A stretch of DNA of 64,000 bases, from assembly GCF_004005565.1 (NCBI RefSeq), contig NZ_SADD01000008.1:62001-126000 (forward strand), written 5' to 3'. How positions within the stretch are numbered: position 1 is the first letter of the stretch; each line of letters starts with the position of its first letter. This DNA comes from Lujinxingia sediminis. GTDB lineage: Bacteria; Myxococcota_A; Bradymonadia; Bradymonadales; Bradymonadaceae. The translations under genes were made by a program, and so were the position numbers. Positions 27,488 to 35,889 of this stretch are shown piece by piece. The notes beneath the pieces were generated by a model, which was not told where the DNA came from, ran no database searches, and saw only the letters and a program-made list of their open reading frames with translations.

Positions 27488-27910
27488 TTATTCGTCGGGG
27501 AGCTGGCCGAGGATCCGACGCACCCCGGTGACCGCGCGGTACATCCCGACGTGGCGGTAGACCCCGGGCTGGCCCACGATGGTCAGGAAGAGCGGCTCGC
27601 CATCGACCTCAAAGCTCTTCACATGGATGGCGTCGGCTTCAATGCCCGGCACAAAGTGCGGCATCCGCGCCAGAATTCGCTCGCGGTGGCCCTTCTCGGT
27701 GCTGCGGCAGAGCAGGGGGGCGTAGGCCGCCAGAATATCGGACTCGGCGCTGTCGCCAGCCTGCGCAATCACCAGCCCGCGGCTGTCGCCCAGGGTGAAG
27801 TTGCGCAGCTGCTCGCGCTCAAAGATGTGCTCCAGCTGCAGCGTCAGCGCAGTGATGGTCTGCGTGCTGCGCTTGCGACGGCGTTCCAGGTTGACAGGCA
27901 ATGCGCTCAT
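27488..27910 (-). CDS. Possible Roadblock/LC7-type small regulatory protein
   Basis: This is a 140-residue soluble protein. The ATG at 27910 has AAGGAG about 7 nt upstream; a longer frame to 28072 lacks support. The stretch LGDSRGLVIAQAGDSAESDI (residues about 41-60) has the strand-turn-strand look of Roadblock/LC7 domains, which serve as accessory subunits for small GTPases such as MglA, but similarity is short. It converges on the kinase gene with a 49-bp gap. Alternative: an unrelated alpha/beta protein. Confidence 0.6.
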   Translation of the reverse strand: MSALPVNLERRRKRSTQTITALTLQLEHIFEREQLRNFTLGDSRGLVIAQAGDSAESDILAAYAPLLCRSTEKGHRERILARMPHFVPGIEADAIHVKSFEVDGEPLFLTIVGQPGVYRHVGMYRAVTGVRRILGQLPDE

Positions 27911-28314
27911 GATCCGCTCCTTGGATGGTGCCGCCCGGCGTCTGGCCCTCATCCATGGGGGCGGCTGCGCAACTGATGGCGGCGGTTCCTCGTGATAGCG
28001 TTCGCACGGTGACTGGCTCCCGGGCTGCCATCCTTGCAGCCGATGCACGGAACCCATGTCGCAGTCGCTCATCCTTGAGCAACCCGGCCGTCAGGCGCGG
28101 GACAACGTCCCTTGCCGCAACTCGCCGTGGAACACCGTCAGGCTACGGTAGCCCCGCCGGGCGTCAAAAAAATTGATGGGTGAGGGCTTTATCTGCACTG
28201 GAATGTTCCTTGCAGCGTTGAGGGGGGCGTGCAAATGTTGTCGCTTCGGTGTATGAGACAGCCTTAAGGCCCCTGCGCCGACAAAATCATAACGACCCAC
28301 CTGAGAGATAGACG
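27911..28314. other. 404-bp intergenic region between divergent genes, with small palindromes
   Basis: It lies between the Roadblock-like gene (minus) and the beta-barrel gene (plus). Two short perfect inverted repeats are visible: GGGAC-AAC-GTCCC at 28099-28111 and GGCTAC-G-GTAGCC at 28141-28153. A run of seven A at 28166-28172 follows the second. I compared the region by eye with c-di-GMP-I and cobalamin riboswitch consensus sequences and found no match. Confidence 0.45.
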
Positions 28315-29451
28315 ATGGCCCCGAACTCCAGAGCGCTCGCCAGCACCACCGCGGCCGCGCTGATCCTCTTCAGCGCTCCGGCTTTCGCCCAGACCGCCGC
28401 GACCACCTCCGGGACCGTGGACCAGACGGATCCGGTCGAAGTCAACGAAGCTGAAGAGCTCGCTGCAGAGGTCGATGAGAACATTGATGATGAGCTCGAC
28501 GATCTTCTCGGCGAAGAAGAAGACGACAAGCCCTGGTCGCTGGGAGCTTCGCTGAGCTTCTCGGTGGGGCAGGGCACGTTTGTGAGCCTGGCCAATGACT
28601 CGCAATGGGCCGACCAGGTGGGCGACGGCAGCCGTGCCTACGATCGCGTCAGCATGCGTTTTGGCGTCAGCGGAAGTTATCAGGTTCAGGACTTTAGCTT
28701 CTCCGGTAGCCTGGGCTTCAGTCAGGGACTTACGGCCAACAACGGCATGAACGGCTCTTATGAGACGCGCCTGGGCGACCTCGGGCTGAGCGCAGGCTGG
28801 AAGGGCTGGAGCTTTGAGTCGACCGGGATCTCGCTTCGCCCCTCGCTCTCGGTGGCCCTTCCGACCGGCCGCACCTCGCGGGTCTCCACGATGTTGCTCT
28901 CGACCTCGGTCGGGCTGAGCCTCTCCAAGACCTTCTTCAAGCGTCTGACCCTGGGCGCTTCGCTCGGCGGCTCGCGCACCTTCCACCGCTACACCTCGCC
29001 GGTCATGGATATCGATGACGTCGGCGAAGCCAACGCCATCTACCGCTACGACGGCAGTGAGGCCGTTGAGCCGGGGCGCTTCGCCGTCGCTGGCATCAAC
29101 ACGCCCTACTCGCTGAGCACCGGCCTGAGCGCGAGCATGAAGTTTCCGCATAAACTCTCGCTCTCCGTCGGTTACTCGCTGAGCACCGCTTGGTCCTACC
29201 GGGTCAATGAAGCCGATGAGTTCAGCTCCCAGTACGAGTGCCGTGGTATTCGATGCGCCGGTCAGGGCGCGTCGGGCTCGGTATCGCTGAGCTACCCGAT
29301 CACCGACTGGCTCGGTGCCAGCCTGAGCGCGCGCACCTTCGGCGGCCCGCGCACCCCCGATCAGCGCTCGCTGGTCTTCCCCTTCTGGAACTTCAACGGG
29401 GCGGCGACCAACCAGAGCTCCATCGGCCTGGGCTTCAACGGCAGCTACTGA
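28315..29451 (+). CDS. Outer-membrane beta-barrel protein
   Basis: This is a 378-residue exported protein. The signal peptide ends at AFAQ (residue about 25), and a strongly acidic linker (about 38-70, many Glu/Asp) follows. The rest alternates polar and hydrophobic residues in strand-sized pieces rich in Gly, Ser and aromatic residues (e.g. LSLSVGYSLSTAWSY), ending in an IGLGFNGSY-type C-terminal strand with terminal aromatic Tyr, as outer-membrane barrels do. About 12-14 strands are plausible. No specific transporter family is recognised. It is followed by a terminator. Confidence 0.8.
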   Translation: MAPNSRALASTTAAALILFSAPAFAQTAATTSGTVDQTDPVEVNEAEELAAEVDENIDDELDDLLGEEEDDKPWSLGASLSFSVGQGTFVSLANDSQWADQVGDGSRAYDRVSMRFGVSGSYQVQDFSFSGSLGFSQGLTANNGMNGSYETRLGDLGLSAGWKGWSFESTGISLRPSLSVALPTGRTSRVSTMLLSTSVGLSLSKTFFKRLTLGASLGGSRTFHRYTSPVMDIDDVGEANAIYRYDGSEAVEPGRFAVAGINTPYSLSTGLSASMKFPHKLSLSVGYSLSTAWSYRVNEADEFSSQYECRGIRCAGQGASGSVSLSYPITDWLGASLSARTFGGPRTPDQRSLVFPFWNFNGAATNQSSIGLGFNGSY

Positions 29452-29498
29452 GCCTGCGCAGGCTTCGCCCTGGTGAAGGGCGAGGTGCCGCAACACAT

Positions 29499-29538
29499 AA
29501 GACCGCCGCCCGGTGTGATGGGGCGGCGGTCTTTTTTT
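29499..29538 (+). terminator. Intrinsic terminator after the beta-barrel gene
   Basis: The stem AAGACCGCCGCCC / GGGCGGCGGTCTT with a GGTGTGATG-type loop is followed by a T-run. It separates the barrel gene from the convergent DUF547 gene. Confidence 0.88.
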
Positions 29539-29558
29539 GTGCCCGGGCGAGGCGCATT

Positions 29559-30374
29559 TTACGGAGCGTTGAGCGCCCAGTCGTAGTCCATAAAGACGAC
29601 GTCCACCTCCGGGGCGTTCTCATCCTGAAGGCGCGCGCGGATGGCCTCGGAGGTGTAGATCTCCACATAGTCCGCACGTTCGCCGGTGCTCCCCCGGTAG
29701 GCGGGGTTTGTGAAGTCGCCGCCGTACCAGTCCATGATTTTGGTCAGGTAGAGCGTGTCGCCCTCAATGCGTGCGAACTTCGTATCGCTCAAGGTGGCGC
29801 GGGTGCGGGCGTCGAGCTGGGCATCAATCTCTGCGCCGGTGTAGGCGCTCTCGGCCAGATGCGGACAACTTCGGGCGGCGCAGTTCACCGCAAAATGAAT
29901 GCGCGGATCTTCATAGAGAGGGCGAATCAGCCCGTGCTCGATCGCATCGAGGCTCAGCATGTAGCCGGCCACCTCGCAGCGGGGCTGGCCCCAGGGATCG
30001 TTGATGTCTCGGATGGAATCGATCGGCAGGTTGTCGACGATCAGTCGTAGCGTGCAGGCGTTGTAGGCGTTGATGAGCATCGCCAGCTGCTCATCCTCGT
30101 TCAACGCCGTGGCATCGGCCCGGGCCAGAGCGGTGAGGTAGGCGTCGAGGTCGGCGCGCTCTTCGCGGATTCCCTGGTAGTCGACGTGGCCTGCTTCAGC
30201 GTTGACATGTTCGCTTAAGAGCGCGTCGAGGGCGCTGTGGTCGAAGCTCTGGTCACCGGAGCGCTGACCTGTACGAAGTTCGTCGACAAGAGGGCTGTCG
30301 ATGAGCTCAGCGCCAGGAGCGCTGCACGCGCTGATCAGTAAGGCGGCGAGCAGGGCAGGGCGGCGAAAGGACAT
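29559..30374 (-). CDS. DUF547-containing lipoprotein
   Basis: This is a 271-residue lipoprotein with signal MSFRRPALLAALLISAC (Cys 17). The body is a DUF547 domain, recognised from FDHSALDALLSEHV near residue 44, the INAYNACTLRLI motif near 100, IRDINDPW near 120 and the HFAVNCAARSCPHL motif near 165. DUF547 proteins are widespread, exported and of unknown biochemical activity. It is followed on the same strand (upstream in coordinates) by the M15-like peptidase gene 64 bp away, so the two may be cotranscribed. Confidence 0.88.
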   Translation of the reverse strand: MSFRRPALLAALLISACSAPGAELIDSPLVDELRTGQRSGDQSFDHSALDALLSEHVNAEAGHVDYQGIREERADLDAYLTALARADATALNEDEQLAMLINAYNACTLRLIVDNLPIDSIRDINDPWGQPRCEVAGYMLSLDAIEHGLIRPLYEDPRIHFAVNCAARSCPHLAESAYTGAEIDAQLDARTRATLSDTKFARIEGDTLYLTKIMDWYGGDFTNPAYRGSTGERADYVEIYTSEAIRARLQDENAPEVDVVFMDYDWALNAP

Positions 30375-30438
30375 CTCAACCTCGTGAGGACGGGGGCGAC
30401 TTCGGCGGCGATGCCAGCAGTTTTAAACGCATCGCGGC

Positions 30439-31698
30439 TTAAGGCAACGACTCCGGCGGGCGGGGCACCGTGATGTGGAAGAGGTAATCGCGCCAGTGGT
30501 CGCGCATATGCGTGAAGTAGGGCGAGTGGCGGGTACCCCAGCGGCGCTCCAGCCGACTCCAGAGGTCGTGGAGCACCGGTTCAAAAAGGTGTTTTCGCTC
30601 CAGCAGATGCTCCCAGATGGCCTGCGCGATGGGATAGTATGACCAGTGCCAACGCTCCTCCATATGCGCAAATTGTTGCTCGGAGTGGTCGGGTCCGAAG
30701 GGCTGAAAGAAACCGTAGTCGAGCGCCTGACCATCGAGCCAGAGCCAGGCCTCAAAGAGCTGCGCGCCTTCCTCAAAAAGACGCGGATTGAGCCCCAGGA
30801 TATCGAACTCCGTGCCCCAGTGATGGCGCGAGAGAGCCGGGGCGGCGCTGGCCAGCAGGATCTCCTGCTCGCGCTCATCGGGGCTGAGTTCCTCAAACCA
30901 GCAACGCTTATGACGCTCGTTCTCCGGCTTCCAGGTATGACCCGGGGTCAGCCCGCAGCGCCCGGCGGCGCGCTCCGAGATCTTGTTAAAAGAGCGGCCC
31001 GTAAAGCGCATCTTTCGGTACCAGATGAAGCTCTGAGAGCCCATATCTCGGTAGTCGGAGCGCAGCAGCGTGCCAAGGATCTGCGCGATGAAGCGCGGGT
31101 AGCGTTGCAGGTGTGCGGCCAACTCGGCTTGCGTGGCGAAACGTCCGCCGAAGCTTCCGCGCAGGCTCAGTACGATGCGAAAGCCGTGGTCGGGTTCGGC
31201 GCTCGCGAACACCATCGCCTCAATCAGGCAGCGAAGTTGGGTGCTGGCCTCGGTGAGCGCAGCGCGGGGGGGGCGACGCTCGCCAAGGATCCATTGCTCC
31301 AGAGCGTCGGGGTGGGTCAAGGAGAGCAGGCGCACCGCCTCGGCCCAGCGCGCCTTACGTTCGGCGAGGTGGGAGGGCTGGTGCAGATCCAGACAACGCT
31401 GCGTTGCATGAAGTTCGAGTGCGTTGAGAAGATCATCGGGCTCCCAACCCTCCGCGTTGCTGCGCGCCACCAGCATCTTTGCCCGCGGACTGAGCCCCGA
31501 CCACGTGGCAAGCTGTAGCGCCTGTCGGCTGACCTCCAGGCCCACCGAGTGCGCCTCGGTTCGGGTTTTGATACGATGCGACTGCCCGTCGTACTCCTGC
31601 TGCGAGGCGCTGGCGTCGCGCACAAGAAGGCTGCCGACCAGCAGTAGCATCGCCGCTAGAATCCCCCGCCAACCTTGTCTAAAGTGCGCGCTATTCAT
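30439..31698 (-). CDS. Exported M15/VanY-like metallopeptidase
   Basis: This is a 419-residue protein with a signal peptide (hydrophobic core about 12-30). The C-terminal third carries the zinc-site signature of M15 D,D-peptidases: SRHHWGTEFD near residue 290 (the S-x-H-x6-D pattern) and ERWHWSYY near residue 347 (the W-H motif with the third zinc ligand). An acidic residue lies just before the WH, as in the family. Such enzymes cut D-Ala-D-Ala or peptidoglycan stems in the periplasm or outside the cell. The N-terminal 250 residues are unassigned. It is divergent from the retropepsin-like gene, with only 29 bp between start codons. Confidence 0.75.
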   Translation of the reverse strand: MNSAHFRQGWRGILAAMLLLVGSLLVRDASASQQEYDGQSHRIKTRTEAHSVGLEVSRQALQLATWSGLSPRAKMLVARSNAEGWEPDDLLNALELHATQRCLDLHQPSHLAERKARWAEAVRLLSLTHPDALEQWILGERRPPRAALTEASTQLRCLIEAMVFASAEPDHGFRIVLSLRGSFGGRFATQAELAAHLQRYPRFIAQILGTLLRSDYRDMGSQSFIWYRKMRFTGRSFNKISERAAGRCGLTPGHTWKPENERHKRCWFEELSPDEREQEILLASAAPALSRHHWGTEFDILGLNPRLFEEGAQLFEAWLWLDGQALDYGFFQPFGPDHSEQQFAHMEERWHWSYYPIAQAIWEHLLERKHLFEPVLHDLWSRLERRWGTRHSPYFTHMRDHWRDYLFHITVPRPPESLP

Positions 31699-31727
31699 CC
31701 GGCGTTGCCTAACACAGCGAGCGAAAC

Positions 31728-32765
31728 GTGTCGAATCTTCGAACCCTGATGCTGGCGCTCACCCTGAGTGCCCTGGTGGTGGCGGGTGCCACCGCTCCGG
31801 CGCTCGCCCAACATGAGGTGGAAGGCGATGGGGCGCGCGCAGAAGGGGCTTCGGCCGCAGATGCGTCGGCCGAGTCCACAGGCGCGAGTGATGAGAGCGG
31901 GGAGCAAGGGACCTCGGGGGGGATCGTGATCGAAGGGGTAGCGCAACCTCGCGGCGTTATTGAGTTACCCGGGCTCGGCGATGATGCGCAGGGTGGCGAG
32001 GCGGCTCAGCCTGCGACGCTGGTGATTGAGCGCGGTGGAGCTGGCGTGGGTGGTCGCGACTCTCGGACGATTCGACTTTCCTTTGAACGCAACGGTTCGT
32101 CGGTGCTCATTCCGGCAAAAGTAGGGCGCATCGACGTATACTTTGTGCTCGATACCGGCGCGAGCTACACCACGCTGACCTCCGAGGTTGCCCGTCAGGC
32201 CCGCATCACCCCCGACGCCAGCTCGCCCACCACGCTGATGCAGACCGCCGGCGGGGTGCGCCAGGCGCACTTCGGGATGATGAGCTCGCTCCAGCTGAAT
32301 CAAACCACGATGCGCAACGTGACCTACACGCTCTGCGATGCCTGCGGCTTTGGCACCTACCACGATCGCCCGGTGGTGGGCTTGCTGGGGCTCAACGTCT
32401 TGCAGCGTTTTGAGATGAATCTGGACTCGGCCGCCGGGGTTGTGGAGCTGACGCCCAACCCGAACTTTCGGGATCAAAGCGTCGATATGCGCCCCTGGCT
32501 CACCTATCAGGTCAAGCCTGTGCAGGTGCCCGTGGAACGGCGCCCTGTGCCGCGTCTGGCCGTGGAGGTGCGAAATACCTCGGCGCAACAGGCGGAGCGT
32601 GTGGTGGTGGAGTTTCGCTGCCACCTTCAGGATGGCAGTGTGGAGCACGTGCGAACGCCCCCCACCACGGTGCCCGCAAAGTCGGTGGTGGACACCGAGC
32701 TTATCCGAAGCGTCCCGGCCTGCCGGGGATGGCAGGCCGACGTGGTGGAAGGCTTCTGGCGCTAA
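31728..32765 (+). CDS. Exported retropepsin-like aspartic protease
   Basis: This is a 345-residue protein. The signal peptide runs to PALA (residue about 27), and an acidic, Ser/Ala/Glu-rich linker reaches about residue 115. The protease fold follows: YFVLDTGASYTTLT near residue 137 has the catalytic DTGA, and VVGLLGLNVLQRF near 220 has the second conserved hydrophobic-Gly motif of TIGR02281/gag-asp-type single-domain proteases, which act as dimers. A C-terminal beta-rich extension (about 255-345) with two cysteines is unassigned. The start is GTG at 31728; an ATG at 31749 is an alternative but would shorten the signal's basic region. Confidence 0.83.
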   Translation: MSNLRTLMLALTLSALVVAGATAPALAQHEVEGDGARAEGASAADASAESTGASDESGEQGTSGGIVIEGVAQPRGVIELPGLGDDAQGGEAAQPATLVIERGGAGVGGRDSRTIRLSFERNGSSVLIPAKVGRIDVYFVLDTGASYTTLTSEVARQARITPDASSPTTLMQTAGGVRQAHFGMMSSLQLNQTTMRNVTYTLCDACGFGTYHDRPVVGLLGLNVLQRFEMNLDSAAGVVELTPNPNFRDQSVDMRPWLTYQVKPVQVPVERRPVPRLAVEVRNTSAQQAERVVVEFRCHLQDGSVEHVRTPPTTVPAKSVVDTELIRSVPACRGWQADVVEGFWR

Positions 32766-32780
32766 GCGAGCATCGCAGGC

Positions 32781-33521
32781 TCAGTGGCTGTTGGCCGCAA
32801 CATCATCGGGCAACGCCACATTGATGGCCTTGGGATACTTCTTGCCGTCATTACCGCCGTACTGAAAATCGACCGGAATCACCTCGCCGGGCACGTAGGC
32901 CGGCAGACGTGCCCGCAGGTCGTCGTCGACGACGTTGGCGATATGGAAGAAGAACTTGCGCTCATCGTCGGTCTGAATAAAGCCAAAGCCCTTGTCGGTG
33001 AAGTAGGCGATGACTCGGCCCCCGAGGTCCTGACCGATGTCGAGCTCATCGTCGAAGGACATGCGCTGAAGGCGCTCGACGTTCTCTTCCAGATCAAAGA
33101 AGTGGAAGGAGCAATCCTCGTTGATGCGAATGCCGATGGCCTTGACCTGGGCGTAGCGACGATCAAAGAGGAAGGAGAGGCAGGCTCCAAAGGCCACAAG
33201 CAACCCGCCGGAACTCAGCGAGGTGTCGGCCAGCTCCACGTAGAGGGCTTTGAGCACGATTCCGCGGCGCGCGGCCTGCAGAAAGTCCTGCTGCTCCTCC
33301 AGGTTGTCGATCGAACCGGTGACATGCACGCCCAGGTTGACATGGGCGTGGACATCCTCAAATCCGGTGATCATAAAGTCGAGGAGGTAGCGCTGCCGGA
33401 AGTTTTCGTCATGATCGACTCTGGCGCCGGCGCGCTCCGAATACTGGCGCAGCGCATCGGCCAGGTCGATGTTGGTCGGGTTGGTGGAGAGCTTGCTGGT
33501 CACTTCATCTCCGATCGCCAT
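32781..33521 (-). CDS. Cold-shock-domain protein with novel N-terminal domain
   Basis: This is a 246-residue cytoplasmic protein. The C-terminal about 75 residues form a cold-shock domain: GRVIAYFTDKGFGFIQ contains RNP1 (KGFGFI, near residue 177), and KFFFHI is RNP2. It is expected to bind single-stranded nucleic acid. The N-terminal 165 residues include two long hydrophobic beta-like stretches and an EENVERLQRM helix and match nothing I recognise. GAGGTG lies 6 nt upstream of the ATG. It converges on the retropepsin-like gene, 15 bp apart. Confidence 0.82.
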   Translation of the reverse strand: MAIGDEVTSKLSTNPTNIDLADALRQYSERAGARVDHDENFRQRYLLDFMITGFEDVHAHVNLGVHVTGSIDNLEEQQDFLQAARRGIVLKALYVELADTSLSSGGLLVAFGACLSFLFDRRYAQVKAIGIRINEDCSFHFFDLEENVERLQRMSFDDELDIGQDLGGRVIAYFTDKGFGFIQTDDERKFFFHIANVVDDDLRARLPAYVPGEVIPVDFQYGGNDGKKYPKAINVALPDDVAANSH

Positions 33522-33896
33522 AGTATCACCTCACAGCAGCGTTCAATGCCTTCGCGCGTCGCGCCGGGGTTCGCGTCATGCCAGATGGCGATGAGCGAGG
33601 CGCTCTTAGAGAAGATAAACAGCTCAAAGGCGCTCGCCAGTTGTTTTCGACGGCGGCCGCACAGCGTACACACCTAATAAGAAGGGCGACAAGAAGATCA
33701 TTCCCCTTTGTCAAGAAGCTGGCGATGACGCCCTGTTTTGAACGCCCCCCGGGCCGGACTCTTCCCGAGACGATCGGAATGCAGCGCGCCAGCCCGACGG
33801 TTTAAGGGCCTCGATGGCGCACCGCCGTGCCGGGCCTGGCGCCCGGGCGAGGAGCGGCTCGGCCCCGTGATGTATCTGCTATCAGGACCTCTCTCT
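33522..33896. other. 375-bp intergenic region between divergent genes
   Basis: It lies between the cold-shock-domain gene (minus) and the tolQR-associated gene (plus). A TTGACA reads on the minus strand (within 33708-33715) but has no -10 at the right distance. Two short overlapping open frames are not supported as genes. I see nothing else definable. Confidence 0.4.
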
Positions 33897-34340
33897 ATGA
33901 CAGACCTTCAAGTTCATGATGACGGCACGGGCCACGGGCTGGCAGGGCTGGCCGAGGAGCACCGCGCCTACGTGCGCACCATCGACCAGCGCCTGGCAAC
34001 GATCTATGGCCTGGGTGGCGTGCCCTTTTTTGGGGTGCTGGTGGCCTTGCCGATCCTCGCCGGGCTCTTTGGCTGGTGGACCTCGGCCGTGCTCTGGATC
34101 CCCGGGATCACCCTGGCGCTCCTCGTGCTCTACATCGGTCGAAAGGCGATCTATGAGCGGCGCGATCGGATGCGCGAGCAGGTCGACACCTACGGCGACA
34201 CCAACGGGGTTTCCATGGCGGGTATCGCCGAGTATTTTCAGGCCGAGGGCGAGTACAGCTTCTTTGTCGCGCTCTATAAAGATACGGGCGCACCCGCGCT
34301 GGACGCGGGCGACAGGGCCAGGCCGGGGGCCAGTCTATGA
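33897..34340 (+). CDS. Small membrane protein preceding tolQ/tolR
   Basis: This is a 147-residue protein with a polar N-terminus, two closely spaced membrane helices (about residues 42-62 and 64-84) and a charged C-terminal cytoplasmic part. The ATG at 33897 follows AGGA; an in-frame ATG at 33870 is possible. Its stop overlaps the tolQ-like start by 4 bp (ATGA), a sign of translational coupling, so it likely belongs with the TolQ/TolR motor. I do not recognise the family. Confidence 0.75.
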   Translation: MTDLQVHDDGTGHGLAGLAEEHRAYVRTIDQRLATIYGLGGVPFFGVLVALPILAGLFGWWTSAVLWIPGITLALLVLYIGRKAIYERRDRMREQVDTYGDTNGVSMAGIAEYFQAEGEYSFFVALYKDTGAPALDAGDRARPGASL

Positions 34341-35089
34341 ATGGTCTTCGTGATGTGCTGGAGGCGGCCGGGCCGATGCTCTACCCGGTGGTGCTGGTCT
34401 CGCTTGTGGGGGCGGCGCTCTTTTTTGAGCGCCTGGTAGCACTGCGCCGGGCGGCGGTCGCGCCGACCGGGCTGGCCGAAGGGGTGCTCAAAGCCGCGCA
34501 GGCTGAAGGAGAGGCTGAGGCGCAGCACGCTGCCCGCGCGATCTGCCAGGGCTCATCCAGCGCGGTGGGCGCAGTGCTCGGCGAGGGGTTGCGCTTTGCG
34601 GGAAGCTCCCGCGGAGAGATCCGCGAGGTGATGGAAGATCGCGGCCGACGCGAGCTCGCCCACCTCGAGCGTTTCGTGGGAGGCGTTGGCGCACTGGCAA
34701 CCGTGGCACCCTTGCTGGGGCTGTTGGGAACGGTCACCGGCATGATCCGGGTCTTTCAGGCGGTGGTCGATGAGGCCACCCCGAAAGGCGTTGTCGACCC
34801 GACGTTGCTGGCCGGAGGCATCTGGGAGGCGCTGATCACCACGGCGGCCGGCCTGGCCGTGGCGATTCCCCTTTATCTTGGCTACCGCTACCTGCTCGGA
34901 AGGGTCGACCGCTGGGCCACCGAGTTGGAAGAGGCCGCCGCCGGTCTTCTCGACGTGCTCGCACCGCCGCCGGGCTCCAGAGCGCGCGGGCCGGGAAGCG
35001 ATGCGCTTCGCGCATCGGAAGACGCTGCCGAACATGAAGGGACTTCGGCGGAGCGAGGCGCTGAGATTGCCTCCGGTGAGGTCGTATGA
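34337..35089 (+). CDS. MotA/TolQ/ExbB proton channel family protein
   Basis: This is the inner-membrane stator subunit of a proton-motive-force-driven motor that pairs with an ExbD/TolR protein to energise outer-membrane processes. At 250 residues it has three membrane segments (about 15-35, 115-140, 155-185). The conserved MotA/TolQ/ExbB core near residue 118 reads LATVAPLLGLLGTVTGMI, followed by the third-helix signature EALITTAAGLAVAIPLY. The C-terminal tail is hydrophilic. It overlaps the preceding gene by 4 bp, and tolR follows after 121 bp. I cannot tell Tol-type from Exb-type; no tolA, tolB, pal or tonB is adjacent. Confidence 0.92.
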   Translation: MNGLRDVLEAAGPMLYPVVLVSLVGAALFFERLVALRRAAVAPTGLAEGVLKAAQAEGEAEAQHAARAICQGSSSAVGAVLGEGLRFAGSSRGEIREVMEDRGRRELAHLERFVGGVGALATVAPLLGLLGTVTGMIRVFQAVVDEATPKGVVDPTLLAGGIWEALITTAAGLAVAIPLYLGYRYLLGRVDRWATELEEAAAGLLDVLAPPPGSRARGPGSDALRASEDAAEHEGTSAERGAEIASGEVV

Positions 35090-35210
35090 GGGTGTGTCTC
35101 GTGGCGTTTCGTTATGTTTTTCAGGGGGTTGGCGTTGTGCGCTTGCGCGGCGCGCTGCGTTGCTCGAAGGGCGAGGGGCTCGGGATGAGGAGCGTCGGGG
35201 GGACGGAGCG

Positions 35211-35648
35211 ATGAATTTTCGATCTGCCCGAAAAGGTCGCCGCCGCGTGGAGGCGACCCTGGAGCTGACACCGCTGATCGATGTGATCTTCCTGCTGCTC
35301 ATCTTCTTTGTGATGACCACCGCCCCGCAGAGCTCGCCACTGGAGCGCATCGGTGTTGATCTTCCCCAGGCGGCAAGCGGCGCTGCGCTTGATGAGGCCG
35401 AGGCCGAGCGCGTGGTGCTGCGCGTCTCCGCGGAGGGCGCCGTCTTTGAGGAGCGCGACGATGGGGAGCGCGTGGCGGTGGATGCGCCCCTGGCGTTTTT
35501 GCAGCAGGTCCACAGTGAGCGTCCCACCGCCACCGTCTGGCTCTTCGGCGATGAAGAGGCCGCCCATGGTTCGGTGATCCGCCTCCTTGATGCGGCGCGT
35601 GAGGTCGGCTTCAAGAAGGTACATATGGCGGTGCGACCCGCACACTAA
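35211..35648 (+). CDS. ExbD/TolR biopolymer transport protein
   Basis: This 145-residue partner of the TolQ/ExbB-like channel has one membrane helix (about 20-40). The signature LTPLIDVIFLLLIFFVM carries the essential membrane Asp near residue 24. A periplasmic ExbD domain ends in VIRLLDAAREVGFKKVHMAV, the peptidoglycan/partner-binding fold. ATG at 35211 has GGAG upstream, and a longer frame begins further upstream within tolQ. It is followed by the inverted repeat at 35658. Confidence 0.93.
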   Translation: MNFRSARKGRRRVEATLELTPLIDVIFLLLIFFVMTTAPQSSPLERIGVDLPQAASGAALDEAEAERVVLRVSAEGAVFEERDDGERVAVDAPLAFLQQVHSERPTATVWLFGDEEAAHGSVIRLLDAAREVGFKKVHMAVRPAH

Positions 35649-35657
35649 GAAGGGTTT

Positions 35658-35699
35658 GGGTGACCGTGGGTCAGGTCGAAGTCTGACCCACGGTCACCC
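35658..35699. repeat. Inverted repeat of the TGACCGTGGGTCA family
   Basis: Two 17-bp arms, GGGTGACCGTGGGTCAG (35658-35674) and CTGACCCACGGTCACCC (35683-35699), are perfectly complementary around an 8-nt loop. There is no following T-run, so this is not a simple terminator. Each arm contains TGACC-GTG-GGTCA, itself a 5-3-5 palindrome. Related copies lie at 40248-40281 and 55470-55550. Confidence 0.85.
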
Positions 35700-35813
35700 T
35701 GAGAGCCGCCCCGGGGTCAGGTCCGATCCCGGAGCGGCATGCGTTTATCATGCTGATCTATAAGGGGTATTTGGGAGGGCGGGGTGGGGGTGGACGTCTG
35801 TCCGGGCCTTTTC

Positions 35814-35841
35814 TTGCCGGGCATCGACGCGATGGTAATCT
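35814..35841 (+). promoter_or_regulatory. Candidate promoter of the ftsB-like/GGDEF pair
   Basis: TTGCCG (35814-35819) and TAATCT (35836-35841) are separated by 16 bp, with TG one base before the -10 (extended -10). It lies about 50 bp upstream of the ftsB-like start. The matches are moderate. Confidence 0.35.
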
Positions 35842-35889
35842 GGGGACCGAGAGCGCGCATGGACGCGCGCCAAGAGCAGAGGTTGCAGG

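Noticed and set aside
27911-28314. Cyclic di-GMP or cobalamin riboswitch
   Set aside because: The hairpins are present, but the conserved core sequences of these classes are not.
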